Below, piece after piece: positions 36,117 through 45,866 of a stretch of 64,000 bases of DNA (within the stretch, counting starts at the first letter, position 1; each line of letters starts with the position of its first letter). The stretch is from NCBI GenBank assembly GCA_002189035.1, contig CM007989.1, forward strand, positions 4,557,001-4,621,000, in the 5' to 3' direction. Both the position numbers and the translations under genes were made by a program. The stretch comes from Utricularia gibba. Taxonomy: Eukaryota; Streptophyta; Magnoliopsida; Lamiales; Lentibulariaceae. The notes beneath the pieces were generated by a model. It ran no database searches. It was not told the origin of the DNA and worked only from the letters and a program-made list of their open reading frames with translations.

Positions 36117-36125
36117 CTATATATG
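36117..36125 (+). promoter_or_regulatory. TATA box of the lyase gene
   Basis: CTATATATG lies about 65-70 bp upstream of the presumed start codon at 36190, a normal distance for a plant promoter with a short leader. Confidence 0.5.
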
Positions 36126-36274
36126 TTCTTCGTTGTTGCTATTTGGATGCTGTAACTCTGTCAAGGCAAGTCTTTCTGCGCTTGCGGACATGAAAGCAGA
36201 TGACAGCGAAGAATCATGCCGATTGGCGCCAGCAGAAAGGGGAAGTAGCAACACAGAACTGAGGCTCCCATGGA

Positions 36275-36279
36275 TTCTG
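36275..36279. repeat. Target-site duplication, left copy (TTCTG)
   Basis: Identical to 41941-41945 and directly outside the two LTRs of the copia element. Confidence 0.95.
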
Positions 36280-36762
36280 TGTTAGAGCGTGAGGATGAAA
36301 TTGAGACTTCAGCGGATATCAAGGATCAACAAGAGAGGAAGAACAAGTCCGGCGATCTGGAGAAGTTCTGTCGTGAGGAGGAAATCCCGCTGAAGGAGAA
36401 GCAATGCACTGCAGGGGTAAGCTTGATTATGCTGGGCCCTACTCATCTCAAAGGGCTACAGCCCATTAGATGAGGCAAGTCCAGTCCAAAGGCAACACTT
36501 CACGGCCCACTGTCCCTCACATGCTCTGGAGAAGCATATCCGACGACTAAGTAGCTATGAACCATACAAATACATCCAACGGTCAAGGAGGCAACGGCTA
36601 GTTTTTTCGCCTTCTATATAAAGGGTATCAGGATTTGTAAAAGCGTGTGCTTCCTCTTGACATTCTATACAATATCTTGAATTTCAGAAAGATTCATCCA
36701 CTCCAAAACTCTCACATCTTCACTGTCATATTTCCTACACCCATATCATGCAATATCTATCA
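36280..36762 (+). repeat. Young copia 5' LTR (483 bp)
   Basis: TG to CA ends, with a TATA box TATATAAA at about 36615-36622 for the element's own transcription. It is paired with 41458-41940. Confidence 0.96.
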
Positions 36763-36781
36763 TGGTGAACCCGACGTGAAC
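36763..36781 (+). other. Young copia primer-binding site
   Basis: TGGTGAACCCGACGTGAAC directly after the LTR. It begins TGG as expected for pairing with a tRNA CCA end, but it is not the common initiator-Met sequence. The tRNA is not identified here. Confidence 0.6.
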
Positions 36782-36804
36782 ACTACCTTCACATTCCTTC
36801 TTGC

Positions 36805-38403
36805 GTGACGTTCTCTGACTACGCACCTCACACCTCCTTGCTCCAGCAAATCCTGTGCATATTGGGAAGCATGACTACGCTACAACAGTCTCCACCCATA
36901 TTTAATGGTCAGCGATATGCCTCTTGGGCAGTTAGGATGGAGAGCTACTTACAAATGAATGACGTCTGGCCAATTGTAGATCCCGCTGGTCCCTCTCCAC
37001 CTGTCACAGAATCATCAGATCTGGCTAAGGTCAATGATATCCAAATCAAGAAGGCCAAGTATGCCTTAGACCAGTCTCTATCCGAGGAAGTATTCACCCG
37101 TGTCATGCACCTAAAGACCCCTAAAGAAATCTGGTCGAAGCTGGAGGAACTATATGGGGAAGACACAGAAGCACGAGAGGCTCGCATTCAACGTCAATGG
37201 GAACTCTTTGACAATTTAAAATTTGCACCAGGTATGAGCATCTTACAATTCTCTGATACACTCACCAAGGTTGTTACCGAGTTACAGACTTTGGGAGAAG
37301 CTGTGGACGACCGTAGAGTCAAATCCAAGATCCTTAGCTCCCTACCTCGCACATATGGGCCTGTTGTCACGGCGCTTCGTGTCACCGGGATGCACTCCAT
37401 ATCCTCCAAGAAATTGCTAGAGCGCCTAGGGGAATCAGAAGAGGAGATGAGTCAAGGCACCACCCTGGAAGTTGCGTTTAATGGCATGGCGAATACAGCT
37501 CAACATCACATACCCTCTAGCAACTCTAGCAGAGGTCAGACATCATTGAACCTTCACAAGGAACCTGTGCTCCAGATGGCCAAAACAGATCGGGTGAACA
37601 ATCAAGCCGCATGCCCCTACTGCAAAAAGAACAACCATCTATCAACCGCATGCTTCTGGCACCCGGACTCCTCTTGCACATACTGCAGTCTCAAGGGTCA
37701 CATCGAGCGGGTGTGTCCCCTAAAAAGATTCCATGCTCTGGGAGGAAAAGCCATGGATGCCAAGTTAAGCAGCAACCCAAATGATGTACCTTCCCGCGTA
37801 GATTCAAATAAGATGAAAATTGAGCTCTACACTTTATGTCACAACTCCCTCATCACTACATTCACTGACTTACGGAAGCAAAGTGTATGGCTGCTGGACA
37901 GTGGGTGTTCTCACCACCTCACTAACGATCTTAGCATCTTCTCAACCTATAGCTCATTGACAGGAAGAACTATAGCAGTGGCCGATGGAAAGCTTATTCA
38001 GATAAAAGGTTTTGGGACAGTTTGCATAGAGACAGACAAAAGGCTTGTGAAAATAAACGACGTGTACTATGTACCTGAGGCCTCCCACAATTTACTTAGT
38101 GCAGGACAGCTACTCGAAAGGGGATTTCAACTACTGCTAGAAGAAAATACTTGCAAGATAAAAGATTCAGATTCAAATATCATACTCTCTGTTGCTATGT
38201 CTAACCGTGTCTTCCCTATGGATTTCTCTACCTACTCAGGACTCTGCCTATCTACCTCAGAACAGTCCAGACTATGGCATCAGAGATTGGGGCATCATCA
38301 CCTCAACACTATAACTTCTCTACACCGGAAAGGACTAGCACACAATATACCTGATTTATCCAACAAAGGGAAGTGTGCAGAATCTGTCAACAATGCAAGC
38401 TGA
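36805..38403 (+). CDS. Young copia gag, protease and start of integrase
   Basis: A 532-codon frame. The first Met or the one at about 36871 (MTTLQQSPPIFNGQRYASWA) begins gag. The capsid region has KTPKEIWSKLEELYGEDTEA. Two CX2CX4HX4C zinc knuckles follow at residues 272-306 (CPYCKKNNHLSTAC and CTYCSLKGHIERVC). The aspartic protease has WLLDSGCSHHLT, and the pre-integrase segment RLWHQRLGHHHLNTI starts integrase. The frame ends at 38401-38403 because of a frameshift near 38363. The product assembles particles and processes the polyprotein in active elements. Confidence 0.92.
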   Translation: MTFSDYAPHTSLLQQILCILGSMTTLQQSPPIFNGQRYASWAVRMESYLQMNDVWPIVDPAGPSPPVTESSDLAKVNDIQIKKAKYALDQSLSEEVFTRVMHLKTPKEIWSKLEELYGEDTEAREARIQRQWELFDNLKFAPGMSILQFSDTLTKVVTELQTLGEAVDDRRVKSKILSSLPRTYGPVVTALRVTGMHSISSKKLLERLGESEEEMSQGTTLEVAFNGMANTAQHHIPSSNSSRGQTSLNLHKEPVLQMAKTDRVNNQAACPYCKKNNHLSTACFWHPDSSCTYCSLKGHIERVCPLKRFHALGGKAMDAKLSSNPNDVPSRVDSNKMKIELYTLCHNSLITTFTDLRKQSVWLLDSGCSHHLTNDLSIFSTYSSLTGRTIAVADGKLIQIKGFGTVCIETDKRLVKINDVYYVPEASHNLLSAGQLLERGFQLLLEENTCKIKDSDSNIILSVAMSNRVFPMDFSTYSGLCLSTSEQSRLWHQRLGHHHLNTITSLHRKGLAHNIPDLSNKGKCAESVNNAS

Positions 38404-38525
38404 TCAGACGCCCCTTTCCGAAAGTCAGCATACACTCTGAAAACAAGCTTGATGTAGTCACCAGTGACGTATGTGGACCCATGTAGATATCTACAAGATC
38501 TGGGAACAAATACTATGTAATCTTC

Positions 38526-41500
38526 ATGGACGAGTATTCAAAGTACACTTGGGTGTATATCTTGAAAGAAAAATCAGAAGTTCTCCATTACTTCTCTATA
38601 TTCAAAGCCGTTGCTGAAGCTCAAAGTGGAAGGCGAATACTTACCTTAAGGTCAGACAACGGCGGAGAATATACATCCACAGAGCTAAAACGTCTCTGCG
38701 AAATGCATGGAATTGTTCATCAATACTCAGCCCCCTACACTCCAGAGCAAAATGGGATATGCGAAAGGAAAAATAGAACCATCATGAATATGGCACGGTG
38801 TTTACTAAAAGAAAAAAACATGCCTCTATGTTTTTGGGGAGAGGCAGTCAACACTGCGGTTTATCTCCTCAACAGACTTCCTTCTAAAGGTGCCCTCGGA
38901 CGTTCACCATATGAACTATGGTTTGGAAAACCGCCTGCATTAGACCATCTCAAAGTCTTTGGTTCACTCTGCTACATTCTCATACCCAAAGAAAAGCGCT
39001 CGAAACTTGATGACAAATCTGACCTGGGGGTATTCCTTGGGTACTGTGCGACCAGCAAGGCTTATCGGGTACTTAACCTCAGCACAGACAAGGTTCAAGT
39101 CAGCCGAGATGTCCTAGTTGATGAAACCAAGAGCTGGAATTGGGAATCAGAATCGAACTTATTAACTGCCGGATCCAAAGTCTCAAATATCTTACATTTA
39201 TTTCCTGACCATAGATTGGAAACCACTCCCTTAAAAACCTCAAGAGATCAACCGGAAATAGAACCAAGGAAAGGAGCTATGTCACACGTTGAGGAGGAAT
39301 TCTTACCTCCTGACAGCCACCTAGAACAACTGACACATATTGAAGCTGATCAAGATAACATCAATCTCCATAGGACGACCTCTCCACCAAATCTTGCTGA
39401 ACCTCCTGTACCTAAGACCATGGAAAAAGGTCAAGCTCGATCGGAACAAGGTAATGTAGACTTCACAAAATACCGTGAGCTGAGTAGTACGGATCAACAC
39501 CTTGAGATGCTCTCTGAATCACATACTGAGACTATGGAACAGCCTGATGAATACATCCAAATTGACAATGACCCCTCCTCTCCACTGACTACACCTGTGG
39601 GATCAGATTCAAATACATTTAACAATGAAAACTTGGAGAATACATTTGACAGTGATGACTCACCCCAACCTCCTCCGGTGATCAAAACCAGAAAGCACCT
39701 AAACATTCCCGAAGACCCTGAGAAAGAAATAAACCAGCAGTCTACCATCAAGGAATTATATCAGCCTCACTTCATGAGCACTGATCCATGCGATAACGAA
39801 GACATGCACACCAGTGCAGATATTCCACGCAACCGGAAATATGACAGCCTCTCTAATATCTATGATAGGTGCCTCACAACTACAGAGCCGAGGAATCTAA
39901 AAGAAGCCATGGACTCCCCACTTTGGTTTAAATCCATGCAAGAGGAACTACAGTCTATACAAGATCACGACGTATGGGAAGCAGTAGATAAGCCAGACCA
40001 TGTAAAGCCACTAGGTCTCAAATGGATACACAAGATCAAATTAAATCCTGACGGCACTGAAAACAAAAAGAAATCTAGATTGGTGGTTAAGGGGTATCTA
40101 CAGAGATTTGGAGTCGACTACCATGAGACTTTCGCACCGGTTGCCCGTCTTGACACAATCAAATTGCTGCTTGCTATGGCTGCTAGTTACTGCTGGAACG
40201 TTTACCATCTGGACATCAAAACGGCATTTCTTAATGGAGAATTGCATGATGATGTCTATGTAGAGACCCCTCCTGGTTTTGAAATCTCCTATGGACAGAA
40301 TAAAGTATTGAAGTTAAAGAAGGCCCTCTATGGTCTCAAACAGGCCCCCAAAGAATGGTACTCCACTATTGACTCGTTTTTTATCGAACAAGGATATTCA
40401 AGAAGCAAGAACGACACAACCCTATACCTATTAGACAGACCAGGCGGCAGGGTAATTATTTCGTTATACGTAGATGACATACTCCTAATAGGAAGCAATG
40501 AAGATCTCATCAAGGAGCAGAAAAAACTACTGCAAAACAGATTCGATTTGGTAGACTTAGGACTGATGAGATATTTTCTTGGAATAGAGATTCACCAACT
40601 AGAAGAAGGCATATTTCTAAACCAAAAGAAATATACAGAAGATCTAATCAGGAGGTATCATCTGGAAGTTGCTAAACCCACCAATGCCCCCTTCCCTCCT
40701 GATGATAGACAAAAGCTACACACCGGAGAAAAATCAGAATGCGACAAGCTGACATTTCAACAGCTAATAGGAGCTTTGCACTACCTAACAGCTACCAGGC
40801 CAGATGTCACGTTTCCAGTCTCCTACCTATCCAGGTTCACTCAATCACCGCACACACATCACATGAATATTGCCAAACGTATTCTCAAATATCTTAAGTC
40901 TACATTGAATCTAGGCTTATATTACAAGAAAAATACTAACCCAATACTTCAAGGCTTTGTTGACGCAGACTTCGCAGGGGATGAGATTGAGTGTAAATCC
41001 ACCACCGGATACTTGTTCAATCTTGGATCAGGAGCCTTTGCCTGGAATAGTCGCAAACAAAGTGTCACGGCACAGTCTTCGGCAAAAGCCGAATACATCG
41101 CAGGTGCCTTTGCCGCCAACCACGCCCAGTGGTTAATCAAGATTTGTGAAGACTTAAGAATTCCCATCCAAAGGCCAATAGTCCTGAGAATCGACAACAA
41201 ATCGGCAATTAGCATTGCCCAAAACCCCATTATGTTTGGAAAAACCAAACATATTAAAGTCAAGTATCACATTCTTCGTGAATATGTGAAGGAAGGGTCA
41301 ATAGCATTGGAATACATACCCTCTGAAGATCAGGCAGCTGATATACTTACCAAATGCTTGTTTCCAAAAGATTTCCGAAGAATCCGAGACCTGCTAGGGT
41401 TAAGACTGCACCCTCTTGAAGCTCCGTCGAAGTCTCAATTGCAACCTCAAGGAGGAATGTTAGAGCGTGAGGATGAAATTGAGACTTCAGCGGATATCAA

Positions 41501-41651
41501 GGATCAACAAGAGAGGAAGAACAAGTCCGGCGATCTGGAGAAGTTCTGTCGTGAGGAGGAAATCCCGCTGAAGGAGAAGCAATGCACTGCAGGGGTAAGC
41601 TTGATTATGCTGGGCCCTACTCATCTCAAATGGCTACAGCCCATTAGATGA
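38526..41651 (+). CDS. Young copia integrase core, reverse transcriptase and RNase H
   Basis: A 1041-codon frame. An in-frame stop at 38484-38486 lies in the short stretch joining it to the gag frame. The integrase core shows LRSDNGGEYTS and YTPEQNGICERKNRT. RT shows YHLDIKTAFLNGELHDDVYV and SLYVDDILLIGS, with YVDD as the active site. RNase H shows DADFAGDEIECKSTTGY, SSAKAEYIAG and KTKHIKVKYHILREYV. The frame has no stop at the end of RNase H and reads 64 codons into the 3' LTR before stopping. The pol part is otherwise open throughout, in keeping with a young element. Confidence 0.95.
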   Translation: MDEYSKYTWVYILKEKSEVLHYFSIFKAVAEAQSGRRILTLRSDNGGEYTSTELKRLCEMHGIVHQYSAPYTPEQNGICERKNRTIMNMARCLLKEKNMPLCFWGEAVNTAVYLLNRLPSKGALGRSPYELWFGKPPALDHLKVFGSLCYILIPKEKRSKLDDKSDLGVFLGYCATSKAYRVLNLSTDKVQVSRDVLVDETKSWNWESESNLLTAGSKVSNILHLFPDHRLETTPLKTSRDQPEIEPRKGAMSHVEEEFLPPDSHLEQLTHIEADQDNINLHRTTSPPNLAEPPVPKTMEKGQARSEQGNVDFTKYRELSSTDQHLEMLSESHTETMEQPDEYIQIDNDPSSPLTTPVGSDSNTFNNENLENTFDSDDSPQPPPVIKTRKHLNIPEDPEKEINQQSTIKELYQPHFMSTDPCDNEDMHTSADIPRNRKYDSLSNIYDRCLTTTEPRNLKEAMDSPLWFKSMQEELQSIQDHDVWEAVDKPDHVKPLGLKWIHKIKLNPDGTENKKKSRLVVKGYLQRFGVDYHETFAPVARLDTIKLLLAMAASYCWNVYHLDIKTAFLNGELHDDVYVETPPGFEISYGQNKVLKLKKALYGLKQAPKEWYSTIDSFFIEQGYSRSKNDTTLYLLDRPGGRVIISLYVDDILLIGSNEDLIKEQKKLLQNRFDLVDLGLMRYFLGIEIHQLEEGIFLNQKKYTEDLIRRYHLEVAKPTNAPFPPDDRQKLHTGEKSECDKLTFQQLIGALHYLTATRPDVTFPVSYLSRFTQSPHTHHMNIAKRILKYLKSTLNLGLYYKKNTNPILQGFVDADFAGDEIECKSTTGYLFNLGSGAFAWNSRKQSVTAQSSAKAEYIAGAFAANHAQWLIKICEDLRIPIQRPIVLRIDNKSAISIAQNPIMFGKTKHIKVKYHILREYVKEGSIALEYIPSEDQAADILTKCLFPKDFRRIRDLLGLRLHPLEAPSKSQLQPQGGMLEREDEIETSADIKDQQERKNKSGDLEKFCREEEIPLKEKQCTAGVSLIMLGPTHLKWLQPIR

Positions 41652-41940
41652 GGCAAGTCCAGTCCAAAGGCAACATTTCACGGCCCACTGTCCCTCACAT
41701 GCTCTGGAGAAGCATATCCGACGACTAAGTAGCTATGAACCATACAAATACATCCAACGGTCAAGGAGGCAACGGCTAGTTTTTTCGCCTTCTATATAAA
41801 GGGTATCAGGATTTGTAAAAGCGTGTGCTTCCTCTTGACATTCTATACAATATCTTGAATTTCAGAAAGATTCATCCACTCCAAAACTCTCACATCTTCA
41901 CTGTCATATTTCCTACACCCATATCATGCAATATCTATCA
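41458..41940 (+). repeat. Young copia 3' LTR (483 bp)
   Basis: Same length as the 5' LTR and two substitutions apart from it. It is followed directly by the TTCTG duplication and the rest of lyase exon 1. Its own TATA box could drive readthrough into the lyase exons, but no in-frame ATG lies between the box and exon 1b. Confidence 0.96.
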
Positions 41941-41945
41941 TTCTG
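41941..41945. repeat. Target-site duplication, right copy (TTCTG)
   Basis: Matches 36275-36279. Confidence 0.95.
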
Positions 41946-44900
41946 ACGCTCCATATCTTGTTGCTGCTCGGTTCAAATTCCATTGCAAAAGTCCATGCAC
42001 GATGGTAGGTCACATGCAAGCCAAGTCATCTGGATCGAGCACTGTTGAATCTCTGGTTATAAAGCATACAGAAACCCCGGTTCTTTGGGAAAGAGGATAC
42101 GATTCTTGGTGTTCCTGTGTATTTATGCATGGCATCGGTTTCTTGTTTATTCATTTAGTGAATTCATTTACATGCTCAGGTGGTTTCCAGCGGAAGCTGA
42201 AGGGTCATCAAGTTCAGCCGTGAAGCTTTATGTATGGGAAGGACATGTGAGTACATGGGAGGACTTTGCACTACTGCAGCACGCAAAATCTTCATCTCGA
42301 ATTCATTAACGTGCAGGTGCAGCTAGACAATGGTTTGGTTAAGGTCACACTGCTGAATCCTAGTGGCTACATTGCTAGTATAGAGTACCATGGAATTGAC
42401 GTACTCGAACATCGTAATACTGAGAAAAGAAGAGGGTGAGTATCTGTAACTTTGCCAATTGTGGCTAAAGATTACATTGTTTTTCAGAATATAGGACAGT
42501 CGTTTTATGAACTCAACCCCTCCCTAAACGCTTAACTGAGCTGAAAGAAAAGCATTTTCGTGTTCTTGGAGTGTAGGTATTGGGACATCGTGGGGAGAGC
42601 CCGAGTGCAGGGATATCCATTTACGACACGTACCATTCCGCTTTTTCCATGATCCTGAATCTGCTCTTCTTTTATAAGGGCGAGTTGGCATTTTTGGCAG
42701 GCTGGAAGGCACAAGCTTCAACATCATCAAAAACGAAGATGATCAAGTTGAAGTCTCGTTCACAAAATCATGGAACTTTTCCCTGCACAAAAACCAGCTT
42801 CCTCTAAACGTCGACAAAAGGTGTGTTTTGCTTGAGATAACTGATTCGTCGTAAGAGCGTATTGTAGTCATTATAAGAGAAACTCAGGTTTGTAATGCTG
42901 CGTGGCGAAACCGGGTTCTACTCTTATGGGATATTCGAGCACCGTGAAGGTTGGCCGGCGGTGCACATCGGTGAGGGTCGAATCGCATTTAAGCTGGACC
43001 AGGACGTGTGAGAAACTGCAGTGATCATAAAGTGTTATTATGCGTAATGCTTTCTGATTTCGATATTGCTTGCGAGAGCAGGTTCAGTTACATGGTAGTC
43101 TCCGACGACATGCAGCGGATCATGCCGACGGAGAATGACCTGATGTCAGGGCGGCGTCTTGCTTACAAAGAAGCTACTCTTCTCACGAATCCCAGTAACC
43201 CAGAACTCAGGGGAGAGGTAAACAGCTGCTCGTCTTCGCACTTGCACTAACTCAGGGGACCAGGCAATCTGTTTTCTCCGATTCATTTGTGCTATGTGGT
43301 TTCGGAAATTGATCAAAACAGGTAGACGACAAGTATATGTATGCAAATGATAACAAGGATACCCACGTTCACGGATGGATTAGTATTGATCATGGTGTCG
43401 GGTTCTGGGTTATAACTCCGAGCGATGAGTTCCGGGCCGGCGGGTCGTTTAAGCCGGACATCACCTCTCACGCCGCAGGGACATCGCTGGCAGTTAGTAC
43501 AGCAGTACAGCGTTTCTAAGTTCCCCGATTCGAACCATAGCAAAATAGCTGAATGAGTTTTGAGTTTTGGCAGACGTTCTTTAGTGGGCATTACGCTGGA
43601 CGACAATTCGGAGTGACTTTGGGAGACGGAGAGCCGTGGAAGAAGGTTTTTGGCCCTGTTTTCATTTACCTGAACTCCGGCAGCCAGACGAGTGAACTAT
43701 GGAATGATGCCAAAAGACAGGTTTTTCTCCTCCCCTGTTCTTCGACAACAAACAAAACAAATTCATCCCTTGAAGGGTTTTGTTTTTCGTCAAATCCCAG
43801 ATGCGGGAAGAGAACGTCAAATGGCCTTACGAGTTCCCAGCTTCAATTGATTACCCTCATTCTCATGAACGAGGCGCCGTCACCGGCCAGTTTTTTGTTT
43901 CGGACTGGTTCATAAACAAGACGACGCCAGCTAACTCCGCGAATATTGGGTTGGCACCGCCTGGCGGCGCTGGATCATGGCAAACAGACTTCAAGGTTTC
44001 ATTTTGTCACTTCTCCCTTTTCCTTCTGGGTTCATGGCTGTTCATCTTCTTCTGCTCAACAGGGATATCAATTTTGGACAAAAACTGACGAACTGGGCAA
44101 ATTCACCATCTCTAACATCAGACCAGGGATTTACAACTTGTACGCTTGGGTACCAGGATTCCCTGGCGACTACAAATACGAATCCCATCAGATTGTTATC
44201 AAACCGGGCAAGAAACTACTAACTTCTCAAGATCTAACGAGATTTTTTTCATCAGTATACCTCTAAAAGCATGAAGTTTCAGGGGATCGATACGAACTTG
44301 GAAATCTTGTATATTATCCTCCCAGGAATGGGCCAACGCTTTGGGAAATAGGGTATCCTGATCGCACTGCAGCTGAATTCTTCGTCCCTGATCCGTATCC
44401 AGGCCTTGAGAACAGACTGTTCCTTAACAACAGCAGAAACAAGTACCATCTTCTTTCATTCATGCATCCTCCGGGGGGATCAAAATAAGATACTAAATCA
44501 TCTGTTCTACACATCTTTACCAGATACAGACAATACGGGCTGTGGGATCGATATACTGACTATTTCCCTACTGAAGATCTGATTTACACAGTTGGGAAAA
44601 GCGATTATCACAAAGACTGGTGGTTCGCTCATTTAAACAGGTGTTTTCCAAATCATAAAAACAGTCTTTTCAACATACAGCGTTAAAGAAGCGTTCTTTG
44701 CAATCCCCAGAAAAGTCGGGGGCAACTACATCCCAGCAACATGGCAAATCAGGTTTAATTTGCAAGGAGTGAACAGATACGGAGATTACACATTGTGGGT
44801 AGCGTTAGCCGCCACTGGAAGCACCGGCGATTTGCATGTACTAATTGGTGCTCTCAATCTCTCTCTTTTTCTGGTTCAAGGATCCCCAGTCTCTGAATCG

Positions 44901-45281
44901 ATTATATGAATCAATTTGGGGTTTGCAGATATGGGCCAACAATCCAGACGAACTGTACCCGTTTGAAACAGGGAGAACAGGGAATGAAAATGCAATTGCT
45001 AGACATGGGATCCATGGGCAGTACAAGCTATTTAGCGTCAGAATCAAGGGCTCCCGCATGAGCAACGGCGCAAATACAATATATATCAAGCAAGTGGCGG
45101 CCGGGATCCCTTTCTCCGGCGTCTTGTATGACTACTTGCGGCTCGAAGGACCAGCAACACCCAAGATAATGGCTGCAGATGTCAATTAACAAATCAATAC
45201 ATCAAATGTAAATGCGGGGGAAGTAATAAGTGAATAAAAACCATTTAGAAAAATTTTGGATTTCATATTCAATAAAAAATG

Positions 45282-45735
45282 TATTGTGGTTGAAAATCGA
45301 TGTTAGTGCGGAGACCGATTTTAGGGTTGTAGATACGGCCGGGTGTGTTGTATCCGATTAAGATCCCAATGTTATGTGTGGTGTGATGAGGTTAACATAA
45401 ATAAAGACAGATTGGGATTTTAACATAGAAACAATCGAAAAACGAAAAAACCATGAAGTTGTCGGAATTCGCTGGAAAATAGCTTCACTAGATGGGGGTG
45501 GGAAATAAATACAAGTTAAAGTGTTTGGAGTTTAATCATTTCTTCTTCAAGGTTTCTTATATTTATAGAAGTGATTGGTCTAACCGAATCCTCAATTCTG
45601 TAGATGTCGGCTACTTTTTTCGCCTGTTTTACATAATGTGCTCCTACTTTCAAATAATCACTGACTACCCTACTATTACCGTAATTCGATTACTTTTCAG
45701 AGTGTCCAAAAATGTCGTTGCTGGCAAACTCGGGT
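45282..45735 (-). repeat. Tat-family LTR fragment beside the lyase 3' end
   Basis: It matches the 62582-63129 LTR block by block on the plus strand (TTGTGGTTGAAAATC, GGAGACCGATTTT, GGCTTCACTAGATGGGGGTG, ATTTATA.AAGTG.TTGGTCT, TGTCGTTGCTG.CAAACTC). The last 100 bp or so of the LTR are missing, and GGGTTAGGGTCGG begins instead, probably an hAT end. No internal element sequence is attached. It starts about 45 bp past the lyase AATAAA. Confidence 0.82.
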
Positions 45736-45866
45736 TAGGGTCGGCCCTAATTTGAAGGGCTCCAGCCAAAAATCGGGCTAGGGTCGGGCTGAAGCCCGAT
45801 CACATATATTACTATTGACATGACCCTAGCCTGATTATTGGTTGGGTCGGGCTGGGCCGGGCTGGC

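Larger units (their letters stand above)
36280..41940 (+). mobile_element. Young Ty1/copia retrotransposon, 5661 bp, inside the lyase gene
   Basis: It has 483-bp LTRs at both ends (TGTTAGAGC to TATCTATCA) and a TTCTG duplication on each side. A primer site directly follows the left LTR, and a polypurine tract (AAGGAGGAA) directly precedes the right LTR. Gag, protease, integrase, RT and RNase H lie in copia order on the plus strand. The LTRs differ at two positions by eye (a G/T and a C/T), about 0.4 percent, so insertion was recent. Its polyprotein frame is interrupted once by a frameshift and once by a stop, so this copy may be moved only by other copies' proteins. Confidence 0.96.
36190..45189 (+). 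pseudogene. Rhamnogalacturonan lyase (PL4 family) gene, disrupted by a copia insertion
   Basis: Exons: 36190-36279 plus 41946-42004 (exon 1, split by the transposon), 42180-42246, 42317-42435, 42577-42629, 42701-42820, 42888-43007, 43082-43217, 43322-43492, 43574-43720, 43801-43995, 44063-44207, 44283-44442, 44524-44640, 44711-44837, 44929-45189, giving about 695 residues. Exon 1 encodes a hydrophobic signal segment (LRLPWIL then TLHILLLLG). The body shows the PL4 lyase domain (SGHYAGRQFG, WKKVFGPVFIYLNSG), the fibronectin-like part (YNLYAWVPGFPGDY) and the C-terminal carbohydrate-binding-like domain (ARHGIHGQY, YDYLRLEGP). The enzyme cleaves pectin rhamnogalacturonan I in the wall by beta-elimination. 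Exon 4 lacks one base near 42592, which breaks the frame. The intron after 44207 has a GC donor. AATAAA lies at 45233-45238. Confidence 0.88.

Noticed and set aside
43313-43606. 97-codon minus-strand frame over lyase exons 8 and 9
   Set aside because: It is the antisense shadow of the lyase exons.
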